Source: Saccharimonas sp963524295
GTDB lineage: Bacteria > Patescibacteriota > Saccharimonadia > Saccharimonadales > Saccharimonadaceae
Assembly: GCA_963524295.1 (NCBI GenBank)
Contig: CAURFZ010000001.1
Span: 372,001-436,000 of the forward strand
Direction of reading: 5' to 3'
DNA: 64,000 nucleotides
Positions 1-8,162 of the stretch are shown here, in pieces. Made by a program: the position numbers and the translations under genes. Each line of letters opens with the position of its first letter. Position 1 is the first letter of the stretch. Under the pieces are notes generated by a model that was not told the origin of the DNA, did no database searches, and saw only the letters and a list, made by a program, of their open reading frames with translations.

Positions 1-161
1 TTATCGAAGCTAAAGGTCACCTCTAGTAGTACTAGGATGGTAAACAGCCACAAGCCGCTCACCCCCAAATGGCCAAAAATCGCCCCGCCCAGCAGCACTG
101 TCAGCAGCGCCGAAAACCAAAAAATACGAAAAGGGTGATGAGAATGCCAGAGATGTTTCAT
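1..161 (-). CDS. DUF475/TerC-like integral membrane protein, N-terminal part only
   Basis: The gene runs off the left edge, so only about 53 residues are visible. After a short basic, His-rich start (MKHLWHSHHPFRIFWF) come two hydrophobic segments (about residues 13-28 and 32-47), and the fragment ends in LEVTFSFD. An acidic LE-x3-S-x-D signature at the end of a membrane helix is typical of the DUF475/TerC family of polytopic membrane proteins, which are linked to metal or tellurite stress without a settled mechanism. The ATG at 161 is preceded 8 nt upstream by TATACT (170-175) with an extended TGC, and there is no Shine-Dalgarno, so the mRNA is probably leaderless. Family call rests on this short piece. 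Confidence 0.6.
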   Translation of the reverse strand, partial: MKHLWHSHHPFRIFWFSALLTVLLGGAIFGHLGVSGLWLFTILVLLEVTFSFD

Positions 162-192
162 AGTGATTTAGTATAGCACATGCATCAATGTA

Positions 193-1401
193 TCAGGAAG
201 ACTGTACTATGTCTGCGGCGAATGTCACGGCTCGCCACAGTGGTTGCTGCTTATCCATCGCAGTAAGCGGCCCCATCATCTCACTCACACTCCCAAGATA
301 TGTCAGACGCGGCTTGTATGTCGCTGTCTCTTTCTTATGAGCAATGATACTATAAGCTTTCAGAGTGTCCGTATCAGCCACGACTGTATTGCTTGCCTGT
401 GTTATGCCAACGATCTTCACTTCAGCGCCTGTTGCTGTCTCGACTTGCGCTACGACAATGCCACCAGACATACCAGGCAAGACAGAATCCTCGCGCGCAG
501 GATCATACGGTTCGTTCTCATCCACTGTCTTCTCTATTCCTGCCACCACAGTTATTTTGCCCTCAGGGCCATCTTGCGCTACTGGGAAGAGGACGTTGAG
601 GTGTGGCTGATTAGCCGGCCAGCGTGTAACCTGCGCCGGGCTGTTATTACTGCTATTGATAGGAAAGCCAAGCGCATACATTGGTTGGCCTTGTTGTATA
701 ATTTCCCTTGTTTCATCAGGGGTAGCAAATTGCAGTGCAGGAGCAGGCGTATAATTCTGGTGACGCAATGTTAATGCCGCGACATCTGGCACTGTTGGCC
801 TGTGTGACCCATTTGCCTTGCCAGTGTAGCAACCACTCCGGACGGCATAGCGATGGCCATTGGTCGTTTCTACCGCAATATTACCTCTCTGGTGCTCAGA
901 CGATACAACATGCCCAGCCGTCAGCACCGCAGACCAAGCACCCGGCGTCTCGACAATAAACCCACTCCCGCCATAGTCTCCACCAGAGCCTGTCACTTCA
1001 CTGCCATAGACATTAATCTTAACGACCGAAGGCTGCACCGCCTGCAACACTTCTTGCTTATGCCGCTCCAGGGCTGTATGATCGCCAAGCGCCTCAGCAA
1101 TCGTGACCGAGGGCCGGCGTGTAATCTCTGTCGGCTGCCCCAGATGCGGCTGCGACATTGAATCATCCAGTGTCGTGCAGGCCGGCAACGGCTCCTTCGC
1201 CTGACGCGCCTCGAGTCGAGCACCAACAAACGACCACGTCCCCACAAGCGTAGCACCAAGCATCGCACACGATGCTCGCCAACCAATCGCTCGCCACAAT
1301 CGCTGACGCCGCTCTGCCCGCTCTTGTTGTTGCCGCTCCATCCGCGTCTCTGGCCGAGAATGCGGGTCAAAATTATGTTCTCGAACTGCCATTTCTGTCA
1401 T
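193..1401 (-). CDS. Membrane-anchored trypsin-like serine protease
   Basis: A 402-residue protein. A charged cytoplasmic N-terminus (Arg/Gln-rich, residues 1-42) is followed by one membrane segment (about 43-62, ASCAMLGATLVGTWSFVGA) and an extracytoplasmic protease domain. The triad is visible: His164 in TAGHVV, Asp206 in PDVAAL, Ser312 in PGMSGG. This is the chymotrypsin/S1 order, as in DegP-like enzymes, but no PDZ domain follows. The reading frame extends 30 codons further upstream; I chose the ATG at 1401 because a TATAAT (1411-1416) ends 9 nt before it, which would make a leaderless transcript, and the family needs no extra N-terminus. Likely role: processing or turnover of exported proteins; substrate unknown. 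Confidence 0.75.
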   Translation of the reverse strand: MTEMAVREHNFDPHSRPETRMERQQQERAERRQRLWRAIGWRASCAMLGATLVGTWSFVGARLEARQAKEPLPACTTLDDSMSQPHLGQPTEITRRPSVTIAEALGDHTALERHKQEVLQAVQPSVVKINVYGSEVTGSGGDYGGSGFIVETPGAWSAVLTAGHVVSSEHQRGNIAVETTNGHRYAVRSGCYTGKANGSHRPTVPDVAALTLRHQNYTPAPALQFATPDETREIIQQGQPMYALGFPINSSNNSPAQVTRWPANQPHLNVLFPVAQDGPEGKITVVAGIEKTVDENEPYDPAREDSVLPGMSGGIVVAQVETATGAEVKIVGITQASNTVVADTDTLKAYSIIAHKKETATYKPRLTYLGSVSEMMGPLTAMDKQQPLWRAVTFAADIVQSS

Positions 1402-1765
1402 GGTTTGGCCATTATAGTGCTTTGCGGGGCTAAATACAAATTTAGCAAAGTAGTTTAATATATTTACATCGCCCAGTATCACGCTGAACAAGTAAAAGCA
1501 ATCAATATAATAGTCAAACTCTGGTACGTATTATCATAGTAATAGCAAACACCCCTCTCACTCATCGCCTACTTGAACAAAAAACAAGTTCACTGCACAA
1601 TAACAGAGAAAAATATGGTGAAAAGTATTGTTCAGCCATATATTTTGTGCGTGCTGGGCTATATAGGTATGCCTGATGTAAGCGTGTGTCAATCACATAG
1701 CGTTTCGGCTTGCACCTCTACTTGTCTGTGCCGCGCACATACGTGCGCCCATCGCAAGCCACGAT

Positions 1766-1817
1766 GTTGCTATAGCAACTATACTTCTCGATGCTCGTTT
1801 TTCTCATTGAGAAGTAT
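1766..1817. repeat. Adjacent perfect inverted repeats in a gene-free region
   Basis: Between the protease (ends upstream at 1401) and the RNA-like element at 2112 I see no convincing gene. The stretch holds a perfect 14-bp palindrome GTTGCTATAGCAAC (1766-1779), directly followed by a 9-bp inverted repeat ATACTTCTC/GAGAAGTAT (1781-1789, 1809-1817) whose loop carries a T run. These could be a terminator or protein-binding sites. Short ORFs overlapping 1804-2127 on both strands have no start signals and no recognisable composition. Confidence 0.4.
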
Positions 1818-2111
1818 GTAGTTGAGGGCGAAAATTATCAACACGCAAGGTGTTGTATGCTGCGCCAGAGAGCGTAGTAGCACGAGGAGGGTCTTTTATC
1901 AAACCTTTACATGCAAGCCTCACAGTCCCTGCAGTAAGTTCTACAAGCAGGGCAAATCCGCCAGGGTCGTGGCCACTACCACAGATACCAGCTACCTTTG
2001 CCTTGATAGCACATGTCACAAACCAGAGCAATTCACAGCACCTTCGCACACCAAAGTAAATCAGCTTAGAATAACTAATGCGCGACTAGACCATCATCAA
2101 CTCACCCCAAC

Positions 2112-2340
2112 AAAAAAGCGCTCATAGTAAGGGTGGGCATCACTATGAGCGCTTGGTTTGCCCTTCGTCCCACCCAATCAGGGTATACGTGATCTACTCA
2201 CACATACGAGATCCGCTGGACAAAGGGGTTAGTAAGCACACAACCCTGTCTAACGGTGCTGCAGTGGAGGGTAGATAACTACAGCACAGATTGTGTGCAA
2301 CCTAACACGTTACCTTCGTGAAAACACTGGGGTAACTATG
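2112..2340 (-). ncRNA. Candidate structured RNA ending in an intrinsic terminator
   Basis: Read on the minus strand this gene-free stretch folds into consecutive hairpins: GTTACC/GGTAAC (2309-2314, 2331-2336), a long stem built from CTAAC/GTTAG, GCACACAA/TTGTGTGC and GTGCTG/CAGCAC (2228-2306), and finally a perfect 13-bp stem (2116-2128, 2142-2154) followed by a run of T, as in an intrinsic terminator. The terminator loop carries CCCACCC, complementary to GGGTGGG just upstream (plus positions 2169-2175), so a pseudoknot is possible. It lies divergently from dprA and 700 nt from the protease, so a cis role is unlikely. It does not match tmRNA, RNase P, SRP or 6S landmarks that I know. Confidence 0.45.
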
Positions 2341-2443
2341 TTAAAATAGGGGGTATAAGGTACTTGAACGAGCTTGCGCTCAATCAATCACTTATGATAC
2401 TAGCACCCGCTTGACAAAATGTCAACACTTTTCAGCACAAATC

Positions 2444-3322
2444 ATGCAACAGATCAATCACACCACACCACAAGCCCACCAATACCTCAATCCACTCTGC
2501 CATATTACCAAGCCACCGCAGCAGATTCACTATCTCGGTACACTACCCGAGGAACGCCGCCCGAGCGTGGCGATCGTTGGGTCGCGCCGGCCCACGCGCT
2601 ATGGCCGGGAAGTGACGGAGCAATTTGCCCGCGAGCTAACCCGCCAAGGGGTGATCATCATCAGTGGGCTCGCCCTCGGGATTGACAGCATTGCACACCA
2701 GGCCTGCGTGGCAGTGGGTGGCACGACGATCGCTGTGCTGGGCAATGGCCTGCCACGGATCTATCCGGCCAATCATACTGCGCTTGCGGGCGATATCGTG
2801 GCCAAGGGTGGGGCAGTGGTGTCGGAGCACTTGGCGGGGGATGGCTACCGCTTTGGCAGCTGGAGCTTCCTCGAGCGCAACCGCCTCGTCGCTGGCCTAG
2901 CCGACATTGTCGTCATCACCGAGGCAGCCGAGCGCAGTGGCACGCTCAACACTGCTGCCCATGCACTCGAGCAAGGCAAGGACGTCTTTGCGGTGCCAGG
3001 CAATATCACCAGCCCACTCTCGCAGGGCTGCAACAACCTCCTCAAGCAAGGCGCCCTGCCTGCCACCAGCCCAGCCGACATCCTCGCCGTCATGACCATC
3101 ACACCGCCCCAGCGTCAGCAGAGCGAGAATGCCACTCTACCGCTGGGTAGTACACCGCTCGAGGCTGCCATCATCAAGCTGCTGCGCCAAGGCCTGCGCG
3201 ACGGCGAAGAAATGCAGCGCCGTCTAGGCACACCTATCAGCGAATTTACCATTGCACTGACAATGCTGGAGATCAATGGCGTCATCCGCTCACTCGGTGC
3301 CAACCAGTGGACATTGGCTTAG
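2444..3322 (+). CDS. dprA: DNA processing protein DprA (DNA-protecting recombination mediator)
   Basis: DprA loads RecA on incoming single-stranded DNA during natural transformation. The Rossmann-like core is clear: VAIVGSRRPTRYGRE, then SGLALGIDSIAHQ, AVLGNGLPRIYP, SEHLAGDGYRFGSWSFLERNRLVAGL and EAAERSGTLNTAAHALEQGKDVFAVPGN, the standard block order of the family. A C-terminal winged-helix region (last 60 residues or so) follows. The usual N-terminal SAM-like helical domain is very short or missing, giving about 292 residues. Start uncertain: a TTG at 2411 is in frame, but it sits in a TTGACA-aaa-TGTCAA palindrome that looks like a promoter or operator, so I prefer the ATG at 2444. Fits the competence known in Saccharibacteria. 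Confidence 0.88.
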   Translation: MQQINHTTPQAHQYLNPLCHITKPPQQIHYLGTLPEERRPSVAIVGSRRPTRYGREVTEQFARELTRQGVIIISGLALGIDSIAHQACVAVGGTTIAVLGNGLPRIYPANHTALAGDIVAKGGAVVSEHLAGDGYRFGSWSFLERNRLVAGLADIVVITEAAERSGTLNTAAHALEQGKDVFAVPGNITSPLSQGCNNLLKQGALPATSPADILAVMTITPPQRQQSENATLPLGSTPLEAAIIKLLRQGLRDGEEMQRRLGTPISEFTIALTMLEINGVIRSLGANQWTLA

Positions 3323-3325
3323 TAT

Positions 3326-3342
3326 TATGGTACAGTACCATA
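3326..3342. promoter_or_regulatory. Perfect 8+1+8 palindrome before the CDP-alcohol phosphotransferase gene
   Basis: TATGGTAC-a-GTACCATA lies between the dprA stop codon and the next ATG (3347). Its position suggests an operator. A related 10-bp palindrome ATGGTACCAT lies just upstream of the gene starting at 62762. Confidence 0.4.
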
Positions 3343-3346
3343 TACT

Positions 3347-4063
3347 ATGGCGACAGCAGAGCAGCCCCCAAGACGACGCAAACGCGAATATCACATGAGA
3401 GATATTCCTACTGTGCCAAATGCCATCTCGGCTACTGGGCTTGGGTTAGTAGCTGCTGGTGCTCAGAAATTTGACGCTGCGACAAAGGAGAACGACAAAG
3501 CTGGCCAGATCATTGGCGCACTCATGATACTTGGCGGTCGTGCATGTGACTTAGCAGATGGCCTAGCAGCGCGACGTCTTGGCCAAGAGAATGACTTTGG
3601 TGCAGGATTTGATGCTTTTTGCGACAAATTCGGTATGGCAGTGATTGGTGCAATAGCAGGCAAAACCCATGTTGTACCCAAATCAGTTCTAGCGACAATT
3701 GCCACTAAGAATGCCGTCAATGCTGGCGCGACCATCTACCATGGCCTCACAAATGACGAAGCCTTCCGTACGCCAAAATCAGGCAAGCTCAGTATGGCAG
3801 CAGATAATATAGCAATTGCTGCCTATTTTCTCAAGTCGCTCGCTCCTGAGGGGAGTAAGCTTGAGCGTTGTGCTGGTGTAGCAGCACTAGGGTCAGTTGC
3901 TGCAGGTACTGTCCTTGGTATTGCCGCTGCGAAGGACTATCTCACTGGCCACTATGCCAAAGCTAAAGACTACAGCAAATCTACCAAGTCCACCTCAGCA
4001 GCAAACACCCCAGCACGGCAACCTCGCACCCGTATGCGTCGCAAACGCCGCGTGCGTGGGTGA
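3347..4063 (+). CDS. CDP-alcohol phosphatidyltransferase family protein
   Basis: Integral membrane enzyme that transfers a phosphoalcohol from a CDP-activated lipid precursor, for example in phosphatidylglycerol-phosphate synthesis. The full family signature D-x2-DG-x2-AR-x8-G-x3-D-x3-D is present: DLADGLAARRLGQENDFGAGFDAFCDK, about residues 67-93. Several hydrophobic helices surround it, and the last 30 residues are strongly basic (RQPRTRMRRKRRVRG), which fits membrane-surface contact. 238 residues is normal for the family. Which alcohol is used cannot be read from the sequence. A later start (ATG at 3395) is possible because TATACT directly abuts the ATG at 3347. It follows dprA by 24 nt and may be partly co-transcribed. 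Confidence 0.75.
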   Translation: MATAEQPPRRRKREYHMRDIPTVPNAISATGLGLVAAGAQKFDAATKENDKAGQIIGALMILGGRACDLADGLAARRLGQENDFGAGFDAFCDKFGMAVIGAIAGKTHVVPKSVLATIATKNAVNAGATIYHGLTNDEAFRTPKSGKLSMAADNIAIAAYFLKSLAPEGSKLERCAGVAALGSVAAGTVLGIAAAKDYLTGHYAKAKDYSKSTKSTSAANTPARQPRTRMRRKRRVRG

Positions 4064-4344
4064 TGCGATTGATAATTCGTGCAGCATTCTTTATTGGTAG
4101 CCAGGCTTCTTATATATTTTCCACACTATCAGCAATACCCTTACCTATAGACCAGGGAGGGGGAGAGGGTATCAAACTAGCCTCCAGGTGTTTTTCTTGG
4201 GTAGTGAGTTGCTGGGGGCTGATGGTGGAGTTTTGTAGCTCAGATTTGTCCAATTTGCATTCCATTCTACTTTGCGGTATCATAGGCGCTTGATTAGATA
4301 GGTTAATAGCAAGCATATAACTATAACAAGCGAGTAGATAATCA

Positions 4345-6720
4345 ATGAGCAAACACACACAACTAGTCATCGTCGAGAGCCCAGCCAAGGCCAAGACAAT
4401 TGAGCGCTACCTGGGCGAGGAATATCAGGTGCTCTCGAGCGTAGGGCACATTCGCGCCATCCCCAAAAAGACCAAGGATGGACAACCGCCGATCGATATC
4501 AAAAACGACTTCAAGACCGTCTACGAGATCGATCCAGACAAGAAGAAGGTCATCACCGAGCTCAAGAAGGCCGTGAAGGCGGTTGGAGCGGATAATGTGT
4601 GGCTCGCAACCGATGAAGACCGCGAAGGGGAGGCAATTGCCTGGCACCTGTGCGAAGTCCTTGGCCTAGACCCACAGCGCACCAAGCGCATCACGTTCCA
4701 TGAGATCACCAAGCCCGCCATCGAGGCAGCCATCAAGCAACCTCGCACCGTAGATATGCAGCTCGTGGAGGCCCAGCAGGCACGACAGATCCTCGACCGC
4801 ATCGTGGGCTTCGAGCTGAGCCCTGTGGTGTGGCGCAAGGTGCCAGGTGGCAAATCAGCCGGCCGCGTACAAAGCCCAGCGGTGCGCTTGCTCGTGGAGC
4901 GCGAGCGCGAGATTCGTGACTTTGCGAGTAGTGCACAGTTCCGCGTAACAGCGCATTTTGCCGTAGATGGCGAGGAGCTCAAGGCTGAGCTCAAGCAGCG
5001 CTTTGACAGCGAGCAAGCCGCCCACGACTTCTTGACGGGGCTGAGTGGTGCTCGTTTCACCGTCAGCAGCATTACCAAGACGCCCAGTACGCGCAACCCC
5101 GCTGCACCATTTACCACCAGTACCCTCCAGCAGGAGGCCAATAGCAAGCTCGGCATGGGCAGCCGCGCTACCATGGCGAGTGCTCAGAAACTCTACCAAG
5201 AGGGGCTCATTACCTATATGCGTACCGATAGCGTCAATCTCAGCCGTCAGGCCATCGCCGCCAGCCGCACATACATTACTCAGCACTTTGGTGCCGACTA
5301 TTCACACAGTCGCACCTTCACCACGAAGTCAGCTGGTGCCCAAGAGGCTCACGAAGCCATCCGCCCGACCGACATCGCCCGCGAATCCGTCGCTGGCAGT
5401 AGCTACGACCAAAAACTCTACGACCTCATCCGCCGGCGCACCCTAGCCAGCCAAATGGCCGCTGCGAAGCTAGAGAACACCACCATTACTATCAGCATCG
5501 ACAGCACGCGGCTGAGGTTAGAGAAGACACTCGTCTTTGAGGCAAAGGGTCAGACAGTGCTGTTTGATGGCTTTTTGCGCGTCTATGGCGGTAAGGATTC
5601 GACCATCCTGCCATCAGTCAGCCAGCACACTACCCTTGAGCTCGCACAGGCCGAGGCGCGGCAGGTCTTTGCCCGCCCACCAGCGCGCTATACCGAGGGG
5701 ACGCTCGTCAAGAAGCTTGAAGAGCTTGGCATTGGCCGGCCCAGCACGTACGCTACCATTATGAATACCATCCAGACCCGTGGCTATGCCGAGCGGGGCG
5801 AGAGCGAGGGTGAACCACGCGATGTCATCGTCCTGGAGCGTACGGGCGAGATTCCGAGTGATAATACCCCTGTCGTCACTCGTCGCATCGTCCAAGAAAA
5901 AACTGGTGCTACCCGTGGCAAGCTACTGCCCACCCCAGCGGGTGAGCTAATCGCTGGCTTCTTGACGAACCATTTCGACCCCATCATCGACTATGGCTTC
6001 ACCGCCCGCGTCGAGACCGATTTCGATGACATCGCTGCCAGCAAGCTTGCGCGCAATGCCATGCTGCGCCAATTTTACGAGCCCTTCCATGAGCTCATCG
6101 AAAAATCCGGCGACATCGACCGCAGTACTGTTGGTGCTCACCGTGAGGTTGGCACTCACCCCAAGACTGGTAAGCCGATCTTTGCCCGCTTTGGACGTTT
6201 TGGGCCGATGCTACAGCTGGGCAGTAGCGAGGATAAGACAACTAAGCCACAGTTTGCGCCACTCCCCAAGGGTGAGCGCATCGAGACCGTCACGCTCGAG
6301 CAAGCTCTCAAGGCCTTCGAACTACCGCGCACTGTTGGCACTACCGAGGATGGTCAGACCATCAAGGCAAACGTTGGGCGCTTTGGGCCGTACATTCAGG
6401 TAGGCAAGCTCTACGTCAGCCTGAAGGAGCACGACCCGCGCGAAATTACCGAAGCCGAGGCTCGCGTGCTCTACGCCGCCAAGCTCAAGGCCGAGGCAGA
6501 GAAGCACATCGCCGATTTTGGCACTATCAAGATCCTCAAGGGACGCTGGGGGCCTTATGTGACTGACGGCAAGACCAACGCACGTGTACCCAAGGATACC
6601 GATCCAACAACTCTGGATGAGGCGCAAGCCCGCGAAATCTTGGCCGCCGCACCACCCAAACGGGGCCGGCGCAAGGCTACAACTCGCACCACCACCACAC
6701 GCAAGAAGCGCACCGCCTAG
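4345..6720 (+). CDS. topA: DNA topoisomerase I (type IA)
   Basis: Relaxes negatively supercoiled DNA. The N-terminal Toprim domain is clear (VIVESPAKAKTIERYL, residues 8-23; ATDEDREGEAIAWHL, 88-102), and the active-site tyrosine is Tyr291 in GLITYMRTDSVNLS. Instead of the zinc-finger C-terminus of E. coli TopA, the C-terminal quarter carries three repeats of the type F-G-R-F/W-G-P-Y/M (around 610, 680 and 735), and then a Lys/Arg/Thr-rich tail (KRGRRKATTRTTTTRKKRTA) that should bind DNA electrostatically. 791 residues. An intrinsic terminator follows directly. The 281-nt upstream gap holds no gene; tandem TATAAC-like boxes lie 20-30 nt before the ATG. Confidence 0.95.
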   Translation: MSKHTQLVIVESPAKAKTIERYLGEEYQVLSSVGHIRAIPKKTKDGQPPIDIKNDFKTVYEIDPDKKKVITELKKAVKAVGADNVWLATDEDREGEAIAWHLCEVLGLDPQRTKRITFHEITKPAIEAAIKQPRTVDMQLVEAQQARQILDRIVGFELSPVVWRKVPGGKSAGRVQSPAVRLLVEREREIRDFASSAQFRVTAHFAVDGEELKAELKQRFDSEQAAHDFLTGLSGARFTVSSITKTPSTRNPAAPFTTSTLQQEANSKLGMGSRATMASAQKLYQEGLITYMRTDSVNLSRQAIAASRTYITQHFGADYSHSRTFTTKSAGAQEAHEAIRPTDIARESVAGSSYDQKLYDLIRRRTLASQMAAAKLENTTITISIDSTRLRLEKTLVFEAKGQTVLFDGFLRVYGGKDSTILPSVSQHTTLELAQAEARQVFARPPARYTEGTLVKKLEELGIGRPSTYATIMNTIQTRGYAERGESEGEPRDVIVLERTGEIPSDNTPVVTRRIVQEKTGATRGKLLPTPAGELIAGFLTNHFDPIIDYGFTARVETDFDDIAASKLARNAMLRQFYEPFHELIEKSGDIDRSTVGAHREVGTHPKTGKPIFARFGRFGPMLQLGSSEDKTTKPQFAPLPKGERIETVTLEQALKAFELPRTVGTTEDGQTIKANVGRFGPYIQVGKLYVSLKEHDPREITEAEARVLYAAKLKAEAEKHIADFGTIKILKGRWGPYVTDGKTNARVPKDTDPTTLDEAQAREILAAAPPKRGRRKATTRTTTTRKKRTA

Positions 6721-6739
6721 CCTGGCGACCTCTCATATA

Positions 6740-6772
6740 CCAGCGGCTCCTCTGTACTGGCCGCTGGTTTTT
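6740..6772 (+). terminator. Intrinsic terminator of topA
   Basis: Perfect 8-bp stem CCAGCGGC/GCCGCTGG with a 12-nt loop, followed by TTTTT, 20 nt after the topA stop codon. Confidence 0.85.
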
Positions 6773-6859
6773 CTATGTCAGCCCGCATTGCTGCGAGCCC
6801 GTCAACTGCCCTGTCATGCTCGCCACATCACTTGCAAATGAAAAGCCTCAAAAAATTGT

Positions 6860-6889
6860 TTACCATAAGCGTAAAGTGTGTGCTATAAT
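6860..6889 (+). promoter_or_regulatory. Promoter of the uORF / sigma4-HARE gene
   Basis: TTACCA (6860-6865), 18-nt spacer, then an extended -10 TGC-TATAAT (6884-6889). The predicted start point falls on or next to the ATG at 6896. Confidence 0.65.
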
Positions 6890-6895
6890 AGTTCT

Positions 6896-6976
6896 ATGAT
6901 GAAACGATTGACTTATATCACCTATTATTCTATAATCAAATGTAAGAAGTGCGAGTGGGCATTCGCAAGCAACTGA
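6896..6976 (+). CDS. Possible 26-residue leader peptide upstream of the HARE regulator
   Basis: A short ORF (MMKRLTYITYYSIIKCKKCEWAFASN) begins 6 nt after the TATAAT at 6884, so it would be translated from a leaderless mRNA. It stops 7 nt before the ATG of the next gene, whose AAGGA Shine-Dalgarno follows the stop codon. The arrangement suits translational coupling or attenuation. It contains a CxxC pair (KCKKCEW). No similarity recognised; it may be an ordinary 5' leader. Confidence 0.35.
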   Translation: MMKRLTYITYYSIIKCKKCEWAFASN

Positions 6977-6983
6977 GAAGGAA

Positions 6984-8084
6984 ATGGAGAACCGAATCAT
7001 GAACCAATCAACCAAACAACCAACCGAAATTTTTGCCGCGTCGATCGCTACCATCCTTGATGCAGTCGGCGAAGAACACGACCGCGAGCGCGAGATCATC
7101 GTGCGTCGCTTTGGCCTCAAAGAGCGCCGCGAAACACTTGAGCAGATCGGCGAGCTGCTCGGTATTACGCGCGAGCGTGTCCGCCAGCTCGAGAAGGCCA
7201 TCGTGGTGCGCCTCAAGCTTGCTGCCGAAGCAGGCGAGCTAGAGGGCCTGCACGACGCCGAGCGCCTCATCATCCGCGACCTCTCCGAGAATGGCCGCGT
7301 AGGGCGTGTCTCAGACATCACACAGCGCCTGCTAGACGTTGAGACACCCACGGTGCAGCAGCGTGCCCATATTGCCTTCATTGGCGAAGTTTCGGCCCGC
7401 CTCACCCCCATCAACGAGACCGACAAATACCACCAAGGCTTGGCCATTGCCGAATATGGTGACGAGAAGGCAGTGCGAAGCCGTGTGGATGAGATCGTTG
7501 CCGCCATCAAACAGCATGGCGCGCCCATTAGCCTCGAAGCGCTGCATGACCAACTCACCTACGAGAACCCCAACCAAGTGCGCGGCCTCGCCAGCCTCTC
7601 TACCCAGCTAGCCCACCTCAAAGACATGTGGGGTCTGAGCAAATGGCCCACCGTCAACCCCAAAAACATCCGCGACAAAATCTACGTTGTCCTGCTAGAC
7701 GAAGGCAAGCCGCTGCACTTTAGCGAGATTGCTCAGCGCATCAAGGAGAGCACCTTCAAGCGCCGCAACGTCACCAAGCAAGCCATCCACAACGAGCTCA
7801 TCAAAGACAAGCGCTTCATCCTCATCGGCCGCGGTATTTATGCGCTCGATATCTGGGGTTATAGCCAAGGCACTGTGGCCGATATCATTGCTGGTATCTT
7901 GCGCGACGAGGGTGGTCCATTGCACCGCGACGAGATCGTCAAGCGCGTCCTCAAGAGTCGCCAGGTCAAGGAGACCACCATCCTCCTCAACCTCCAAAGC
8001 AAGCCACTCTTCAAGCGCGTCGCCAAGGCCACCTACGCCCTCGAACCACCCAAGGAGCAAGCAGAGGTAGTCGCAGCAGCGTAA
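6984..8084 (+). CDS. Sigma-70 region 4 HTH fused to two HARE-HTH domains
   Basis: 366 residues. Residues about 34-72 (DREREIIVRRFGLKERRETLEQIGELLGITRERVRQLEKA) are a textbook sigma region 4.2 helix-turn-helix, the part that reads the -35 box. There is no region 2, so this is not a complete sigma factor. Two HARE-HTH winged domains follow: about 228-292 (IRDKIYVVLLDEGKPLHFSEIAQRI ... FILIGRGIYALDIWG) and about 295-352 (GTVADIIAGILRDEGGPLHRDEIVKRVL ... FKRVAKATYAL). The HARE fold also occurs in the RNA polymerase delta subunit. The likely job is an RNA polymerase-associated regulator. AAGGAAATGG precedes the start; an in-frame ATG 4 codons later is an alternative. Confidence 0.75.
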   Translation: MENRIMNQSTKQPTEIFAASIATILDAVGEEHDREREIIVRRFGLKERRETLEQIGELLGITRERVRQLEKAIVVRLKLAAEAGELEGLHDAERLIIRDLSENGRVGRVSDITQRLLDVETPTVQQRAHIAFIGEVSARLTPINETDKYHQGLAIAEYGDEKAVRSRVDEIVAAIKQHGAPISLEALHDQLTYENPNQVRGLASLSTQLAHLKDMWGLSKWPTVNPKNIRDKIYVVLLDEGKPLHFSEIAQRIKESTFKRRNVTKQAIHNELIKDKRFILIGRGIYALDIWGYSQGTVADIIAGILRDEGGPLHRDEIVKRVLKSRQVKETTILLNLQSKPLFKRVAKATYALEPPKEQAEVVAAA

Positions 8085-8105
8085 AAATTACAAGTTGCTC
8101 TTAAT

Positions 8106-8147
8106 AAAAATTGTATGTGAGTGGTATAATGCTCACATACAATTTTT
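8106..8147 (+). promoter_or_regulatory. TATAAT promoter inside a perfect 16-bp inverted repeat
   Basis: Arms AAAAATTGTATGTGAG (8106-8121) and CTCACATACAATTTTT (8132-8147) are perfect complements. The 10-nt loop contains an extended -10, TGG-TATAAT (8125-8130). The right arm ends in a T run, so the same DNA would act as a bidirectional terminator for the HARE gene and as promoter for the gene at 8163. Confidence 0.65.
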
Positions 8148-8162
8148 TAGGAGGGGATTAAA

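Noticed and set aside
1804..2127. Overlapping short ORFs on both strands
   Set aside because: No start signals; the region is rich in inverted repeats.
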